From positions 48,105,682 through 48,169,681 of the forward strand of contig NC_088300.1 of assembly GCF_032854445.1 (NCBI RefSeq): DNA of 64,000 nucleotides, read 5' to 3'. Below are positions 22,061 through 40,234 of the stretch, piece by piece. This stretch comes from Liolophura sinensis (Eukaryota; Mollusca; Polyplacophora; Chitonida; Chitonidae). The translations under genes and the position numbers were made by a program. The first letter of the stretch is position 1. The number at the start of each line of letters is the position of its first letter. The notes beneath the pieces are model-generated. The model ran no database searches. It saw only the letters and a program-made list of their open reading frames with translations, and was not told where the DNA came from.

Positions 22061-23840
22061 ACATCCAAGCGGTTTGTTTTTCTCTAAAATGTAAAGACAT
22101 GTAGGCTAGTAACACACAGTACAACTATTCATTATTTTAATTTCGGATAAATGTGAAATGCGGAAACACCTTAATGGCCTTAAATAATTAGCATAAGTCG
22201 TATATATACACAAAGACTGATGAGGAAAAACATCCGAAACTAGAAGGGGAAATAACACATACGTGTGCATAGGGAAAGCTTTATTTAGTACGTCCATGAA
22301 AGTAATGACAGCCTTGTTCCAGGTTACAAGGTATATATGTCAAATGAAAACATTATTTCCTCTGTTTCTTTTTAAACGAAATTGCAATTGTAGTCACGCG
22401 TGCACACGCACCTTTGAATGTGTTCCTTACTTCCGACTCCCGAAATGCTTCCAGTGTATGAAGTGCACATACACTAAATACTGCAACCATTGTATAATTA
22501 CAAGGAGGAACAAATATCCTGTCATCTTATAGTTATAATATTTTACAGCATTTAATACAATATAAAGGAGACAAAATGAACACAAAACAGTCTTCATCCA
22601 GTGAAGAACACTACGATTGACTATTTTGATGTGTCAAATCTTAGCGCTGAGCACAAACCAGGTATTGATCAGATCAGACTGAGGTCGTTATACTCTGATC
22701 TGGATATAATATACACCCTGTGTCCTTGGCTTGCATTGATTACATTGATACAAAACAGGTCAGCAACATGAAGAAATGGATAACGTTATGATCGAATTAA
22801 GTAATGCCCAGATCTACTACAAGCAAACAAATATACAATTAAATCTGTTTTCGGAGGCATTTAGAAGCCGGTGAGGAAGTACTCTATAACAAAATGTTCC
22901 TTTTCGATATGTTCCTTAAGAATATTTCACTTTTAAAACTAGACCGAAGCTATAGCTGTCAGTTCGTGACCGACTGCTGAATTCGAACTCACAACATGCT
23001 TTTAAATAAAACCGTCTATAATATAGACAGCTTGGCCGAACGTATGAATGATTGAATGAATGATAATATTTAGGCCATATCGGACAAGTCAAAACAAACG
23101 GCATCACATGGAAAATAATCTGCAGTAATACTTCCGTCGATAATAAAATTGTGCGTTCACGTCCGCCACTGAAAAAATCCAATACTTCAGTTTACTCAAA
23201 CTGGATGTGGTCCCAACATGTGTACTGTGTTTGCCCAATGTCATTAAGGACGTTTGCATTTTTCGCTGAAAGGGTGAAAGGAAAACGCAAGGTTCTGATT
23301 TTAATGAGATTGGGAATAATTAACACCTCTCACTGACAGATTACGTTAACCAAAATATCTCACTGAATCGAAGCAACTGAAAAAAACGCCAAGTGACAAA
23401 TTTATCTATACGTATACTTTGACGGGTCTTAAAAGCTAAACATAATAACATTTCATGGCGATTTGACTGGTCAGATATGGTCAGACGCTTGACAAAGTCA
23501 TATGTATTTAAAATTTAAATAGATAAATATATACTATATACTATAAAATACCGTCTTTTAAGAATGTAGGGCTTACAAATCAAAAGAGGAAATCTACATG
23601 TAAAGATTTATGGGCTTGGATGCGTCTGTTATCAAACATGTCTGCAAGGTCTTGTTCAGAAAACCACCAAAAACGCACAAATACAGTTGTGTCTATCACG
23701 ACACGCTAATGTGAGCCGAAGCTAGACACAGAAGCCAGAAATGTGCTCCCGACCGTCGAATTGGAAGCACAGTTCACTCCCTTGAATAGAGAAAAAATAT
23801 GTACAGATTAATCGTTAACATCCACATAGCTTCATACTTT
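22061..23840. other. intergenic; one tRNA-like SINE head remnant
   Basis: A reverse-strand tRNA-like block at 22941-23045 (gtgagttcgaattcagc as B box, cggccaagctgtc near the A box) looks like a SINE head. Nothing else was recognised. Confidence 0.4.
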
Positions 23841-23847
23841 CCTCATA

Positions 23848-24092
23848 CATGGGAAGATTTTCCAGCAACCTGTGGAAGGTCGTGGGTTTTCAGCCCGGTG
23901 GCCAGCATTAGGGTGAGAGTAAAAAAGAGCACAGTCACAGGGACACCATGACCATGCGCACGTTCCTTCCCATGTACGACAGGAGAGGAAGCTATCATAA
24001 GCTGGAGTTTAACTCACAATGACCTCTTTGGTGAGAGGCTTCTGGGTCGTCGTGCTGGACTAGCACGTTAACCACTTGACCATGGAAGCTCG
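23848..24092. mobile_element. two abutting SINE family A fragments in opposite orientation
   Basis: The forward fragment at 23848-23915 (catgggaagattttccagca acctgtggaaggtcgtgggt) is followed by a reverse fragment at 23940-24092 (ggagaggaagctatcataag ctggag, tgagaggcttctgggtcgtc, gctggactagcacgttaacc acttgaccatggaagctc, the reverse of the tRNA-like head). Confidence 0.65.
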
Positions 24093-24770
24093 GTATTATT
24101 TCTTAAGAGAAAAAATCTCTTTCAAAAAATCCTATTAAAAAGAACGCAAAACTTGCGTATGCCAGGTGTATAGGCTACACATACAGGGCACGACAGTATT
24201 GGTGTGAAGGCCTCGTCACCGGCATCGAAATTGGGGTGACTAGATCTCAAGGTTAAATTCAGTTACCTTCGGGAAGTTTTCAGTATCAAACAGGCATATA
24301 CACATATCTTTATTCAGCTAGACGTGTGGTATATATTACTAACAGTCAGATACCCGGATGCACAGCTCATCCAATGAGCGTGCACGGTACGCCATGCACG
24401 TAACATGAATATTTAAATGTTCATGATTAGTACGGCTAGCACCAGTCAATCTGTCGCTAAACAAAACACAAACAACAGACGTGGTTACCAATCCGTTTTG
24501 TGACTGCACATATACACCGCTGTTAATTCTCCACATACCGGTAACAATACACTCATCATGAAAGAGCCTCGTTTAGGTTTTGCTACAGCTGATAATAGTA
24601 TAGTTTATTTCTCTTACCCAGTCACCTATATTCAGCCATCTGTAATACCAGTCATACGGGCTACCAAAATTGCATTTCTTTAGTGTCAATGAGTTTTTTT
24701 TAATAATTACGACGTAACCCGAGGCAGTGAGTTCTTGCCGTAGAAACTGAGCTTATGCAGTTTAACATTA

Positions 24771-24950
24771 AGAATTAGAAAAGTGGTCTGATTTAAGTTT
24801 TTTTTGTCCAAGAATATGGACTTCCAACATATCGCTGTTTGGAGCTAATGTTGTTATGTGTCACTGACTAAAGACAATTTTGGTAGCGAGTATGACTGAT
24901 TTTACATACACCTGAATATAGGCGACTGCCTGAAAGAAATAGACTATAAA
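24771..24950. repeat. unnamed dispersed repeat, family R2, copy 2
   Basis: Second copy of the 18553-18730 family, same orientation, roughly 80% identical by eye. Confidence 0.7.
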
Positions 24951-25304
24951 CAGAAACCTGTTTCGAAACATGTCAAAATTCACTGTAGATACTGCGTTGA
25001 ACACTCCTTCATCGTCCGATTACGGTGGAGTTGGGAGTACTTCCTGTGTAAAGTGTGAATCGGTACCAAGCTGTGTATTCCGCTTCGCTGTTCATTCCAG
25101 ATTTTATAAACAGGTATAATCCCACACTTGTATTACTGGCTAGAGAAGGATGGTCAATCCGGCTGAAATCCGAGTAACCATTAATGGAGCGGGAAAAGGT
25201 ACCACGATTCCGCAGTCTCAGAAAGTCGTCAAGCCAAAACGATGTATGCCTTTTATACACAATTTCTAGGGTGAAATTAACTTCACAACAGGTCACATCA
25301 GCTG

Positions 25305-25441
25305 TCTATATTTATTTATCTATTTCATTAGTGTCTTACGCCGTACTCAAGAATATTTCACTTATACGATCCAAGACCATCCGCAGGTTGCTGGAGGACC
25401 TTCCCACGCACGGCTGGAGAGGAAGCCATCATGAGCTGGAT
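25305..25441 (-). mobile_element. SINE family A with internal deletion
   Basis: tttatttatctatttcatta gtgtcttacgccgtactcaa gaatatttcacttatacgat joins directly to accatccgcaggttgctgga, so the gcggccagcattatggtggg part is deleted. It continues to ggagaggaagccatcatgag ctgga. Confidence 0.75.
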
Positions 25442-25746
25442 CTGTATATATCCTACATGTTTTGGGGAGTAAAAAAGAAGTCAATAAATATCTTATCCCT
25501 CTTAGCGCGTATGCTTAGGGAATGGGTCACATTTATAAATGGACCTTGTCTCACTTTATGTCCTTAAATGGATACACGGCGTCGTTCTGATATAGGAAAA
25601 AGCAATTTCACAGTTATAATTGATATCTATCAAGTGCTGCAAACGTAAGACAGTCAGCGTTTTATACAGATGGTGATTTATTTATGACTGATGCCATGGA
25701 TTTAGGCGTACAAACACTGTTATATACATGTGGACTTTCACCGTCA

Positions 25747-25748
<2 letters not shown>

Positions 25749-25805
<57 letters not shown>
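25749..25805. repeat. (TA)n microsatellite
   Basis: Pure TA dinucleotide run. Confidence 0.95.
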
Positions 25806-25806
<1 letters not shown>

Positions 25807-26463
25807 GAAGCTCTGTTTGAGTTTTCTACTTGGCCACGCGTCCACAATCTGTTTAATTTCCACCCGTACCGTTTCACACACGGCGTAATTCAGTTAAACT
25901 TTAACACCGTTGCTAGTCATAAAGTGAGCGGTGTAGGAGCCAATTAGACTGCGAGGGGTCATAAAAGGCTGTGTTTGCCGTTCTTGGTCGTCTAGTGTTC
26001 GAGTCATTGATTGATACTCCTGGGCTGGGGGTGCCTTGTTAACGGGTTTGTCAGAGACGGCGGCAGTCGAGCAGTCCACCACCTTACGCGTCAGCTGCAT
26101 AAACAGGCGCTCTTGTTAATCATACAGGTAAGGCTTTGCAAGGTGTATCGAAACTTAACCGTTTTGGCTTCTTTTCTAGATTTTATTTTATTCTTAAACA
26201 TCACAAGATTCCAAGCTGTTGTTTTCTATGCTGGCAGAAGTCATTTTCTTAAAGCTCCATGGTATATAATCGTTAAAAATGGGCCAACCCGTGTACTGAA
26301 TGAGACAGCCTAGGTATCTATGGACGCTATGACCCTAGCAACCTCGGCGCGCTTTAGGAATGCTTAGCAATTATTTGCACTTTAAACCTAGGTTGGGTTG
26401 ACAAATGTAACAGTTTTCATCTTTTCTTACATCTGAAAACTGCATAATGCATATACGTCGTAC

Positions 26464-26466
<3 letters not shown>

Positions 26467-26539
<73 letters not shown>
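26467..26539. repeat. (TA)n microsatellite
   Basis: Pure TA dinucleotide run. Confidence 0.95.
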
Positions 26540-26540
<1 letters not shown>

Positions 26541-27585
26541 AGTACCGAGCTGTGTTTTGAAAAAACGTCTACTGACTCGAAGTTTATGACGGACGTGTTG
26601 ATATACAGTACAAACCGTTCACATGTCGTGAGTGTGTATGTAATTGACTAATAAGTGTTTGGATTTGTTGATATATGGCGATCTATCTGCTCGATTTGCT
26701 CATAGCGTACCAGACCGTGATATATAGGTTATGTGTAGGGTCAACAAGTTCAAATGAATGATACACACAGTATTATAATCAATCGATTTAAAATGTAATG
26801 ACATAAACGGTTATGAGAGAGCCGATTTCCCGTCAAACGTTGCACAAGAACATTAATTTTTATATACCGGTACGTATATATATCCTAGTCAGAAGAACTT
26901 ACTTTGCCACTGTAGTTTTATTAAAAGAAATTGCCCTCAAAGCGTTCTCAAACTCTAATACTATAACGTCATTCTGTCAAACATGTAAGTAAATTCAGGA
27001 CAAGAAAAGGCTTCTATTCACAGTTGAACCAACTGTACTGTTCTTATATTGTCTATGCATGCACAAAGTAAATGGAGTTTAAATACAAGTAAATAGTTTA
27101 ATACACATGCACACAGACAGAATACATGCCTGTATGCGTCTTTATGCAAGCCTCCAATCCAGTACACTATACCCCATCACTGTTACAGTAGACGAACTGC
27201 CGCGCTAAGCTACATGTAAAGGCATGGCATACAACCACACAAAAGCGGATATACACTTTCTCCTGTTTTGAAACGGATTGATTGTAATAAGCCCAAACAA
27301 ATACCCCAAAATACCCAAATAAATCACCAAAACAAAACGTCATATCAATTATTGTACTGGTATTATCTGTTATGCCTATACTATAGGAAACACAGTCCAT
27401 CACCTCTAAGTGCAGTGTTGACCCATTACTCTAATTGTTTTCTTATTTTGTAATGTACAGACATTACCTGTACACCGTCGTACATAGGCTGTGCCTTTGG
27501 GATCGCGTATAGGTGCATGTAGATGCATAATGCAGGTTGAATTTGTATTTTGTCTAAAAATGATTATGGCGTAAGACATGAAATA

Positions 27586-27645
27586 CATGTAACTAAATAC
27601 ATACATGTAACTAAACAAATACATGTAACTAAACAAGTGCATGTT
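27586..27645. repeat. tandem 'tacatgtaactaaa' repeat
   Basis: Three clear copies and one partial copy of an approximately 17-bp unit, atacatgtaactaaaca. Confidence 0.7.
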
Positions 27646-28530
27646 TTGAACACATGATATACAAAACCAGAATATTAAAATTTGTAGACATATAGCAATT
27701 AGCAAGATAAAGTTTTATTACTCTTCACCTACAAATGCCTTATGCATGTCTTATAGTAAACCAGTGGTTATGTGCTGGACGTTGAGTTTAAAACCAAGCA
27801 ACGCATACGTTATATAAGCCGTCGATCATGACACTGCTGATATGAGACGACATAATCTGTCAAAATCAGACCGGATTATTTTGCATGCGCGTAGTGGGTT
27901 TACAGACATTCTTGTCGCTGTCTTTAGTGAAGTGTTACAGAAAGCTGTGGGGTATATTCTGCCCACATAGGCATACATCTTAATGTATACCCGGGATCAT
28001 GATATCCCCTTAACGCTTGGTTTATCGATTTTGTTAAGGTCCAACCAATACATTTTTCATGACAGTTCGAATACAGGTAACACGAGTGGCACTTGCATTT
28101 GTTAGCGAACCGTTGTTTACCTTTGACAACAAAAGACGTGCGGTCAAATTAATTAGAGTTGGTAGAGCTCATGCATAGTTGTAAGCCCACTGCTAAGTCC
28201 CAAAATGTAGTGTTGTTAGCCTGATTCCCCAAGGAATCGATCATGCCTGACAAGCACATGCCAAGAACAAAGTAACCCGAAACGAGCCAACACGTTTATT
28301 GACAGTTGTGCACGTGTAAGGGACAAGGGCAAACGTACGCCTATATATACAGGATCTTTCCATGCAAGTACAGCATTAAAAATGGTCACCATCAAACGTA
28401 CAGAATATTGTCTGATACTGTACTGAATATATGCTCCAGTTATAGCCCATAGTGGATGTCTTGCTGCGGTAGCAAGCTTTAATGCAACAGATTATATATG
28501 TCGTAAAAATATATTTTTATGTTTTTACAT

Positions 28531-28626
28531 CGGATAGTTAACAGGTGCAAAATATGTGCAAAAATAAGTTATCATATGAAGTTTGTGCAAAAGTATTTTA
28601 CCCATTTTTCACCTGTTGACTGTCCG
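28531..28626. repeat. short inverted repeat, MITE-like
   Basis: Left arm cggatagttaacaggtgcaa aatatgtgcaaaa; right arm ttttacccatttttcacctg ttgactgtccg. They are complementary over about 31 positions with several mismatches and enclose a loop of about 34 bases. No coding content. Confidence 0.5.
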
Positions 28627-31373
28627 TACATCTGTCACATTGATTTTTATTTTCAGTCTGATTAAAAAAAACATTTTTGTGCTTTGGGGGAAGCTGTAAT
28701 CCTAATTAGTCTTAAATATTATTTGCTGAAGCTGACAGCTTCGCTTGAGTAAACAGGTAAACATGCTCGTCTGGAATTTAACAGCATTTTTATGTAGCCC
28801 CGTATATGTACCCTATAGAGACCTAGTACTAGCACGTATAAAATGCAATATTCAGTCAATGGTAGCTTCCATCGAGTGCCAGCATAGCTGTCAATCATAG
28901 TTACTGTCAGTGTCATTTCTTAATCAGTACAATTTGTTACATTGGACCAAACTGACCTGCATTGTCCGCCATTATCCTTCAGAGATGCGTGTTCTTGCTT
29001 GCATTAATTCAGCCGATACCGGCTGCCAAGTCGATTAAATTTGTGCAACAAAAGGCTGTCTCAATACTGCAGTGAGTGGAATAACGAGTATTTATATAAA
29101 GGAGTGTTCATGAGTTCAATAATGAGATTTAAACAACTGAGTGTTTCAGTGTGAAAAATTATTGATGATGCGGTTGATTTGCAGTTCATATCGATTCACT
29201 TTATCAACAAAATATTTCAGGTGATTCATCGGATCAGTGAAAGTCTAATATAACAGGTAGTTCCAGCGCATTGATGTCTCCCAAGCCGTTTTATGACTTC
29301 TATATTCTGGACGATATGTGATTTTGATAGGCTGGGGTTTATAGGAAGTCTTGAACCCGGAGTTTATGTACAAGCCATTATGTACCGGCTTAAGTTCAGA
29401 CGCGATACAATGCGCTGTTTTGTAGTCAAGGCTGTCTGAATAATTATCTGTGCTGAACTCGTAGACAGTGAACCCTATACAGCCTTTTGTTGCGACTTAG
29501 TCCCAGCCACGTTATGTAGCGGTCTGGGTGGGTGGTTGGGCTATACATGTACCCAGGTAGTCAGCAATGGTGAACACAACCGATATGTTGCTATCGGCGA
29601 TCAGCATAGACTCCCATGTACAACACAGATCTACATGAACAGTTAATACATTGTCCCTTAAAACCACGGATTATTTGTGTTACCAAGTTCGGCCATATAT
29701 CCATGCAGGTGTGTCAATGACGCAACCTCCAAGTGGGGGTCTAAGATATGTTTTGTTCATTTTTCTTATTTTTTTTTTCTTTCTTTCTTTTCACCTGTTT
29801 TGAAAATTGATGAGATCGTGTGACGAAATCCAGTTCCAGTTTATTCAACTGTGGTATTACGCCAGAAAATTTTAAATTCCTTTAACCATGTCGTTACTAT
29901 TATTGTAATTATTCAATTATCCATATTACATATTGGCCATCAAAATGGCGGGCATATGTCAAAACTTGCAGAAACGACAAGCAATATACATGGTTTCTAG
30001 TTTGTGGTTTTATTTTAACATAAACGTTGCTCGAAACTTACATTACTGTGGACAAAAAGGAAAAAAAATCAAAACATTTGTTCACAAACAAATTTTATAA
30101 TAGATAATTTTATAGATATTTAGCATTTAGATATTTAGTACTTTGTTTGTACTTGATGAAGAGAATTGTTACGTTATAGACAGTGAAATGACACTTCTCT
30201 AACGAACTACATTCACTACAGTAATTAATATGCCCGGATTGTATTTATCTGAATTGATTGATTGAGTATTGTTGAATGCTTTCATCGTTTGAGCCAGCGT
30301 GGCCCTGTTTTTAACAAAATACGTTTACCTGCCAGTATGTATCACATTTGGCAAAAATTGATATTTCTTTCGCAACAAAGTCAAAATATTGCTTGACAGT
30401 GTCAATTCTTTGTAGGTAAAGTTATTGTAAATCAATAAAATAAAAAATAAAATAACGGAAAGGAACATATAGACCTACCAAGTTTAATGATTGAAAGTCT
30501 GACTTAGGCCTCAGTCTGGGATCGCTTCTTGATGCACTCTGAAGAACAAAAATGAAATAGTTTTCACCTAATATTTGCACAACTCTCACGGTTTCAACAG
30601 TGTGTCGATATTGTTACATTCTTTCCTTCCGCTCACGGTTTGCTGGACGCGTTACCGAGCAGGCCTACGGTCGATTTGAAATGACAGCAGTTCGCATGCA
30701 CCTATCGATGAATGCAATAGTCACAAAGACTACGACTATTCCAACAGTTTTGAGAAGACCTATTCCTACATTACAGAAGGTACATTATTTCAGTACCGGC
30801 ACCACTCAGTCAGTGATCGTATACTGATTTGTTATCTTCATAGAATCTCTTGCTTTTTTAAACTAGAGACAGAAAACCAAACTTCATGACTTTCCTAGGC
30901 CAACCGGTATATGATATAGAAGATACCATCACAATCGAAAAATATATCTGTCTAAAAAGTAATGCTTCAGTTGACATATTTCAAAAGAAATGGAGAAAGT
31001 TTACATGCTCTCTAAAAAATAGATTACAAAGACATAGTGACTGATGTTCTGAATATGTACTCTAAGCTGTGTATACATATGTATATTTTTACCCTGTACA
31101 GATGGATTGTTGTTACCATCTACCTTTGTCATTCTTTAAATATGTATATGCCTGTGTATATCTGCGGGCATTTTATAAATTCGTCATCCTCTTACCACCA
31201 TTGCCACTTCTTGCAATATGTAGTTGTGTATACTTTCCTTCTCTGGCAGGAAGACGTACAACGTCTTCGAATGTAAATGTGCTATAATGCATGTAAAAGC
31301 ATTTTTGTAAATGACTCTACTTGAAGATATATGTTGTACGTGACCCAAAAAGAAAAAACAGTCATAAAGATCA

Positions 31374-32020
31374 GGGCCCCGTTTCACGAAAGTCCAGTAA
31401 ATTGCTTAAGTCGAAGTTTTTTACCCAAGTCCAGGATGCAGTGTTTCTCGACAAAACTTAAGTTAAACGCTGCATAAGTATAGTTTTATTTTGCTTAACA
31501 AAACACTTTTGCGTCAAAAACTCTTTCCTGCCACAAATACATGCACGACATTAAGGCTAACGTCAACGCGTTTAAAATGACAGATGTACTTGCCTCCGAG
31601 CATAGTTGCGTCACGACCCGCGTCACGACCCACGTCACAACACTCAACCTTGGGCGACGCCATTTCAAAATTAGGGGTTATTACTGTGTACTGTCACCTG
31701 TCAATTAATGCGGAAGACAATAAAGTTACACGAATAAATAAACAAGACATCATGGCGCTTACAGAAAAATTTATACCATACCTAATCAGAAGTTTGGTAA
31801 ACAAGTCAGCAAAGATTAATTTGCTGTCAACATGCTTCAGCTACCTAGTGTCAGTGAGAATTTGATCTTTCCCAAAGCTTCACGTGCGGTTGTTGAGCGC
31901 GGAGAGGGAGAATGTTGTTGTTGTGTTGCGTTTGATCATGAAAATCACTGGAAAAAAAAACAAAGAAAGCATCAATGGGTAAAGCGTCTGGATCAGGTGT
32001 GTATGCTACATATGGTATAA
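31374..32020 (+). mobile_element. possible Harbinger-like transposon remnant
   Basis: gggccccgtttcacgaaagt resembles the terminal repeat of many animal PIF/Harbinger elements and their MITEs. Downstream, 31832-32005 is open and basic at its end (FDHENHWKKKQRKHQWVKRL) before a possible donor gtgtgt. That is faintly like the MADF/Myb partner genes of Harbinger, but I cannot confirm it. No matching right end was found. Confidence 0.25.
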
Positions 32021-33084
32021 ATTGGTATTTATGCGCGAAGCAAAGGGGTCATTGGATTAAAATCCAGTGTACTCTGAATATTCAGTGTGCCAGAGTTAAT
32101 TTCCTTCTGTCTTTCGGTACGGTACCTGGGATATGAGACTCCGTTAGATGCCATGATTTGTGCACCACTCTCAAGTACCATGGATGAATTGTTTTCATTT
32201 CAATTGGATTTTTCCCGTGTTATTAAGACATGTATTGCCATGAACACTGCTAATATAATAATTCCAAGTGATTTTCCCACCTGTTCCCCTGCTCTTTACC
32301 GAAAACTTCACCCCAACCAGCTAAACCGGAATCTGTAAAAATTGTGAAATCCCGTTAGAGTTTATTTATTTCTTTACAAATATAAGAAAGGGTGGGCGAT
32401 TTCATTGCCCAATGCACCACAAGAGATCAGTTTTTTTTTTTACTTCAGATGACAGGCAAATGATTGCCTCGAAATTTCTCTTGGTGCTTTACTACAACCA
32501 GACAGGAATAATGAGCATCTTTAAGATCAGTTGATGCAAACTAATAAATCTTTAGCATTTAGTTTAAGAGCTGACAATATACTGTCTATTTTTAAAAAGG
32601 GTGTATTCCACATGTTTGTTTAAGCATTAAGGTTAAGGATGAGGTACCCAGTGGTTATCATCCTGCTTCTACCTGCAGAATATAATAGAGGATGAAATCA
32701 TTCCTTGTCTTTTTACATGGTTGTATTTATTTCTTTTACGTTTCTAAATCAACTGTTAGTTGACTTAGGTTTTTGCGTAATTTTTTACCATGTATAAAAC
32801 TTATGGGTCATATGTAAGGTATATCCAGTGGCACAATCTGAGCTTAATTTAACCTGCTCGGAAATCGGACGTGTTGGCGTGTACGAAACTAACAGTATCG
32901 CCTTTGTTTTGTTTGGTGTAGTAGTCCTCGCTCTAGTTGTTCACCTTGCGCAACTTTTTTTCTCGCTTGACGTTTCTCTCCCAGATGAAAATCCAGGCGG
33001 TAGAGCTTCACTTATCGTACCGTCCGAGTTGCCTCCCCTCTGACACCCAGATTGACGGATATTGGTCTCTTTGATGTCTTACAT

Positions 33085-33108
33085 TTTTTTTTTTTTTTTT
33101 TTTTTTTG
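33085..33108. repeat. poly(T) tract
   Basis: Uninterrupted T run of about 24 bases, perhaps the tail of an old reverse-strand retroposon. Confidence 0.8.
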
Positions 33109-33427
33109 CAAATAAACGTCGTCATGATGAAACGCAGTCACTTTCTGGCCAGCATTATAAAGCAAGTTTTACGTTAAACTTGCTGTGTCTAGTTTGTGCG
33201 GCTCTTCTGTTTCAACCAATAAGTATGTAGAAGTTTAATGTGCGCGTAATAGAATAGAAATGATAAATTTTTTACTTAGTTTGTGGTGTTCCTTTTATAG
33301 TATAGTAAACATGGAAGAGAGTTTCGGTTTTAGGATGATTTTAGACAGATATGACAGTGAATATAGGCTCTGAATATCCGAACCTGTACAATTAATCAAG
33401 GAGATATTTGACGTATCAATTTCATGA

Positions 33428-33672
33428 GGAGGCCTCCGTGGATCAGATGGTTAGCGCGCTGGCGCAGCGTAATGACCCAGGAGCCTCTCACCAATGCGGT
33501 CGCTGTGAGTCCAAGTCCAGCTCATGCCGGCTTCCTCTCCGACCGCACGTGGGAAGGTCTGCCCGGTTTCCTCCCACCATAATGCTGGCCGCCGTCGTAT
33601 AAGTGAATTATAATATTGAGTACGGCGTAAAACATAAATCAGATAAATAAATAAATCATATCTAAATAAATC
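33428..33672 (+). mobile_element. SINE family A, full length with head and tail
   Basis: ggcctccgtggatcagatgg ttagcgcgctgg (A box), gtgagtccaagtccagctca (B box), cttcctctccgaccgcacgt gggaaggtctgcccggtttc and a cgtaaaacataaatcagata aataaat tail. A short internal block (cagcaacctg...cccgggctct in other copies) is deleted. A possible 8-bp target duplication, tttcatga, lies at 33420-33427 and 33673-33680. Confidence 0.85.
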
Positions 33673-33689
33673 TTTCATGAACCGGATGT

Positions 33690-35100
33690 CCTATACATTC
33701 GTTATAAGATGTCAGTCAATTCTTCACTTGACACCTTGGCGTCACGAATGCTTTCACGTAAAACAGAACGAAAAGTACTTACGAGAGAAGATTGTGGGTC
33801 CTCGGACATGCGGAATCCATTTAAACTAAATAAAACACAATGTTACATTTTTCGACGATTCCTGGTAGATAATGAAGGGGTAGTTGTATCATCCAAACAC
33901 TAATTAACAGAAATATCGCTAACTAACAATATAGTTGAACACAAGAAACAGTATTTTAAGAAAAATTACATTTATGTTGGGTACATATAAATCGCATTTC
34001 ATGAGATATACTTCAGGATCGTGCAGTATAGTGCTGAATTTATACGTGATATATGCTTACCGTGCCCCTTCTATGTACCAGAACGACATACAGCTTTGTT
34101 TATCATGCGTGCAAATATTCTGTTTATCCCAGCATTGGCCTGAATGCTTAAAGCCAGCTGTACAGTGTAGTGCAGGCCGAGATATGACGGCTGTGCAAGC
34201 GGAAAGTCAAAGGGACAATCCGAGATAAACTCCACTCGTGGCGAGCAATTGTACCTATGTGTGAAACAGCTAAAAGACATTATCCCGAACGAGAGCTGAT
34301 TACCCAGTTAAGATCCTCACCCCTAGGCATTACATGGCTGTGTTGTAACAATAAGTGTTATAAATTATCCCAATAAACCCTGGCGCAAGCTTTGCGTATG
34401 GCGTCTGTTCCTATTACACGTACTTCGTTTCCCCTCTCTTCGATCACGGGCTGTTGCTAAGATATCACCATGTCAACTAAAGTTGCTGGTTGGTGCCTAC
34501 CTTTAGCCTATACAGCAAGCTGCCATATAAAATCACAACCCCTTCTGTTAGGACATCAGTCAGGTTTTCCACCTTCAAACCATATATCCAGCCTTTGGCC
34601 AGCGGATCTAAAAGCCATTCAGGTAAGTGTGACGAACATTGCTGAAACTGATCGAAGTGGCGATATGCTTTTGAGGGGACATCCAACTTCTGACTATTCT
34701 AGCATATAGCAGAATAATGCCCAAAAAATTAGACCTGAGATTGAATATATTCTTATTGATAATTTTAGATCTGGACCAGGCTTAATTTCGATAGGAAAAG
34801 AATAACAAAAACATTCCTGCAACTATTGATTTCTAAATTACACAATTTTCGTCACATTCACCTCCAACGTAACGTCAGCGCTTCATTAAGCCGTGCACGT
34901 GTACTTTTGAACACTTTACGTAGTTATCTCCCTGTGTCATGTACGTCACAAAGGGACGTCTTGGAGAGACTGAATTAACACAAAAAGCAACTGGGAGGAC
35001 GTTTGCTTACAGCCATCATGGAGGCCTCTAAAGGGGCTGCAGGGGGATAGGGCTGTTAGAGTTTTAAAACTAAGTGAGACAACGATTTTCTTTGTTTTCT
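33690..35100. other. flank upstream of tektin
   Basis: No coding exon recognised. The tektin 5' UTR and promoter should lie here: the base before the tektin ATG is preceded by ttttctttgttttctaaatag, a good acceptor, so an untranslated exon probably sits upstream. A tiny ORF, MEASKGAAGG, at 35018-35050 could be in that leader. Confidence 0.4.
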
Positions 35101-35107
35101 AAATAGA

Positions 35108-39541
<4,434 letters not shown>

Positions 39542-40228
39542 ACGACCATTACTGTTCTAACCGTCATATCAGAATACGAATGGGTTCTAGTTCCTATTCG
39601 ATCGATTAGCAGACTCATGTTTATTAATATGCCTTCTTAGGGGAGAATATAGTAATATGCCAATGACAATACATCTGTACATTCTTTGTGGAATGAGCTT
39701 TGTTTAATACAACATTTTTCTCTTGGGGATAGGTAAAACTTTACCTCTTTGACTGTTCGAATGAAAACCTTTAGGTGCTTTTAATGTGTAACCAACATTA
39801 AAAAGCTTCCATGGTGCGAACAGTTCAATATCATATGTTGTTTTAACGGAGCAAGACCATACCTTAAGGCTAATGGAGGTTTTGAAGTTTCGGGGTAGAA
39901 ATTGGATAGATATATGGTAACAAGAAAGGATTGCTGCTGTGTTTTTAAATTAAGCCTTTTCAACCAGAACATAGCCCAAAGCTTCATATGTTTTGTTCAC
40001 AATCACCAGAATATGTTGACATACTTTCATATAGGTTTTTACTTGATTGTTTGCATATCATACACTGTGATATTTAATTTGTTTGTAAGGTTTTGTTCGT
40101 CTTTATCCGTGAAGAAGACGTGATATTCAATACCTATCAGTATTATCAGTGGCGACTTTTCTTCTAATCATAGTTGCTTTATATTTTCGAAATGTAAATA
40201 TATATAAATATGTTATGTTGTCTGCACT

Positions 40229-40234
40229 AATAAA
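40229..40234 (+). promoter_or_regulatory. polyadenylation signal of tektin
   Basis: AATAAA about 690 bases after the tektin stop, followed by a T-rich and TG-rich stretch. It gives a 3' UTR of about 0.7 kb. Confidence 0.6.

Larger units (their letters stand above)
26540..31370. other. intergenic, nearly featureless 4.8 kb
   Basis: No supported gene. It contains a short tandem of acatgtaactaaa at 27586-27645 (about four copies) and an inverted repeat at 28531-28626, listed separately. Confidence 0.4.

Noticed and set aside
32828-33043. Forward ORF with a hydrophobic segment (IAFVLFGVVVLALVVHLAQL)
   Set aside because: It has a single membrane-like stretch but no recognisable relatives, no splice partners and starts at a non-ATG codon. 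Not enough to call a gene.
34450-34470. Possible RFX X-box upstream of tektin (gttgctaagatatcac)
   Set aside because: Only the first half-site fits the ciliary X-box consensus; the second half does not.
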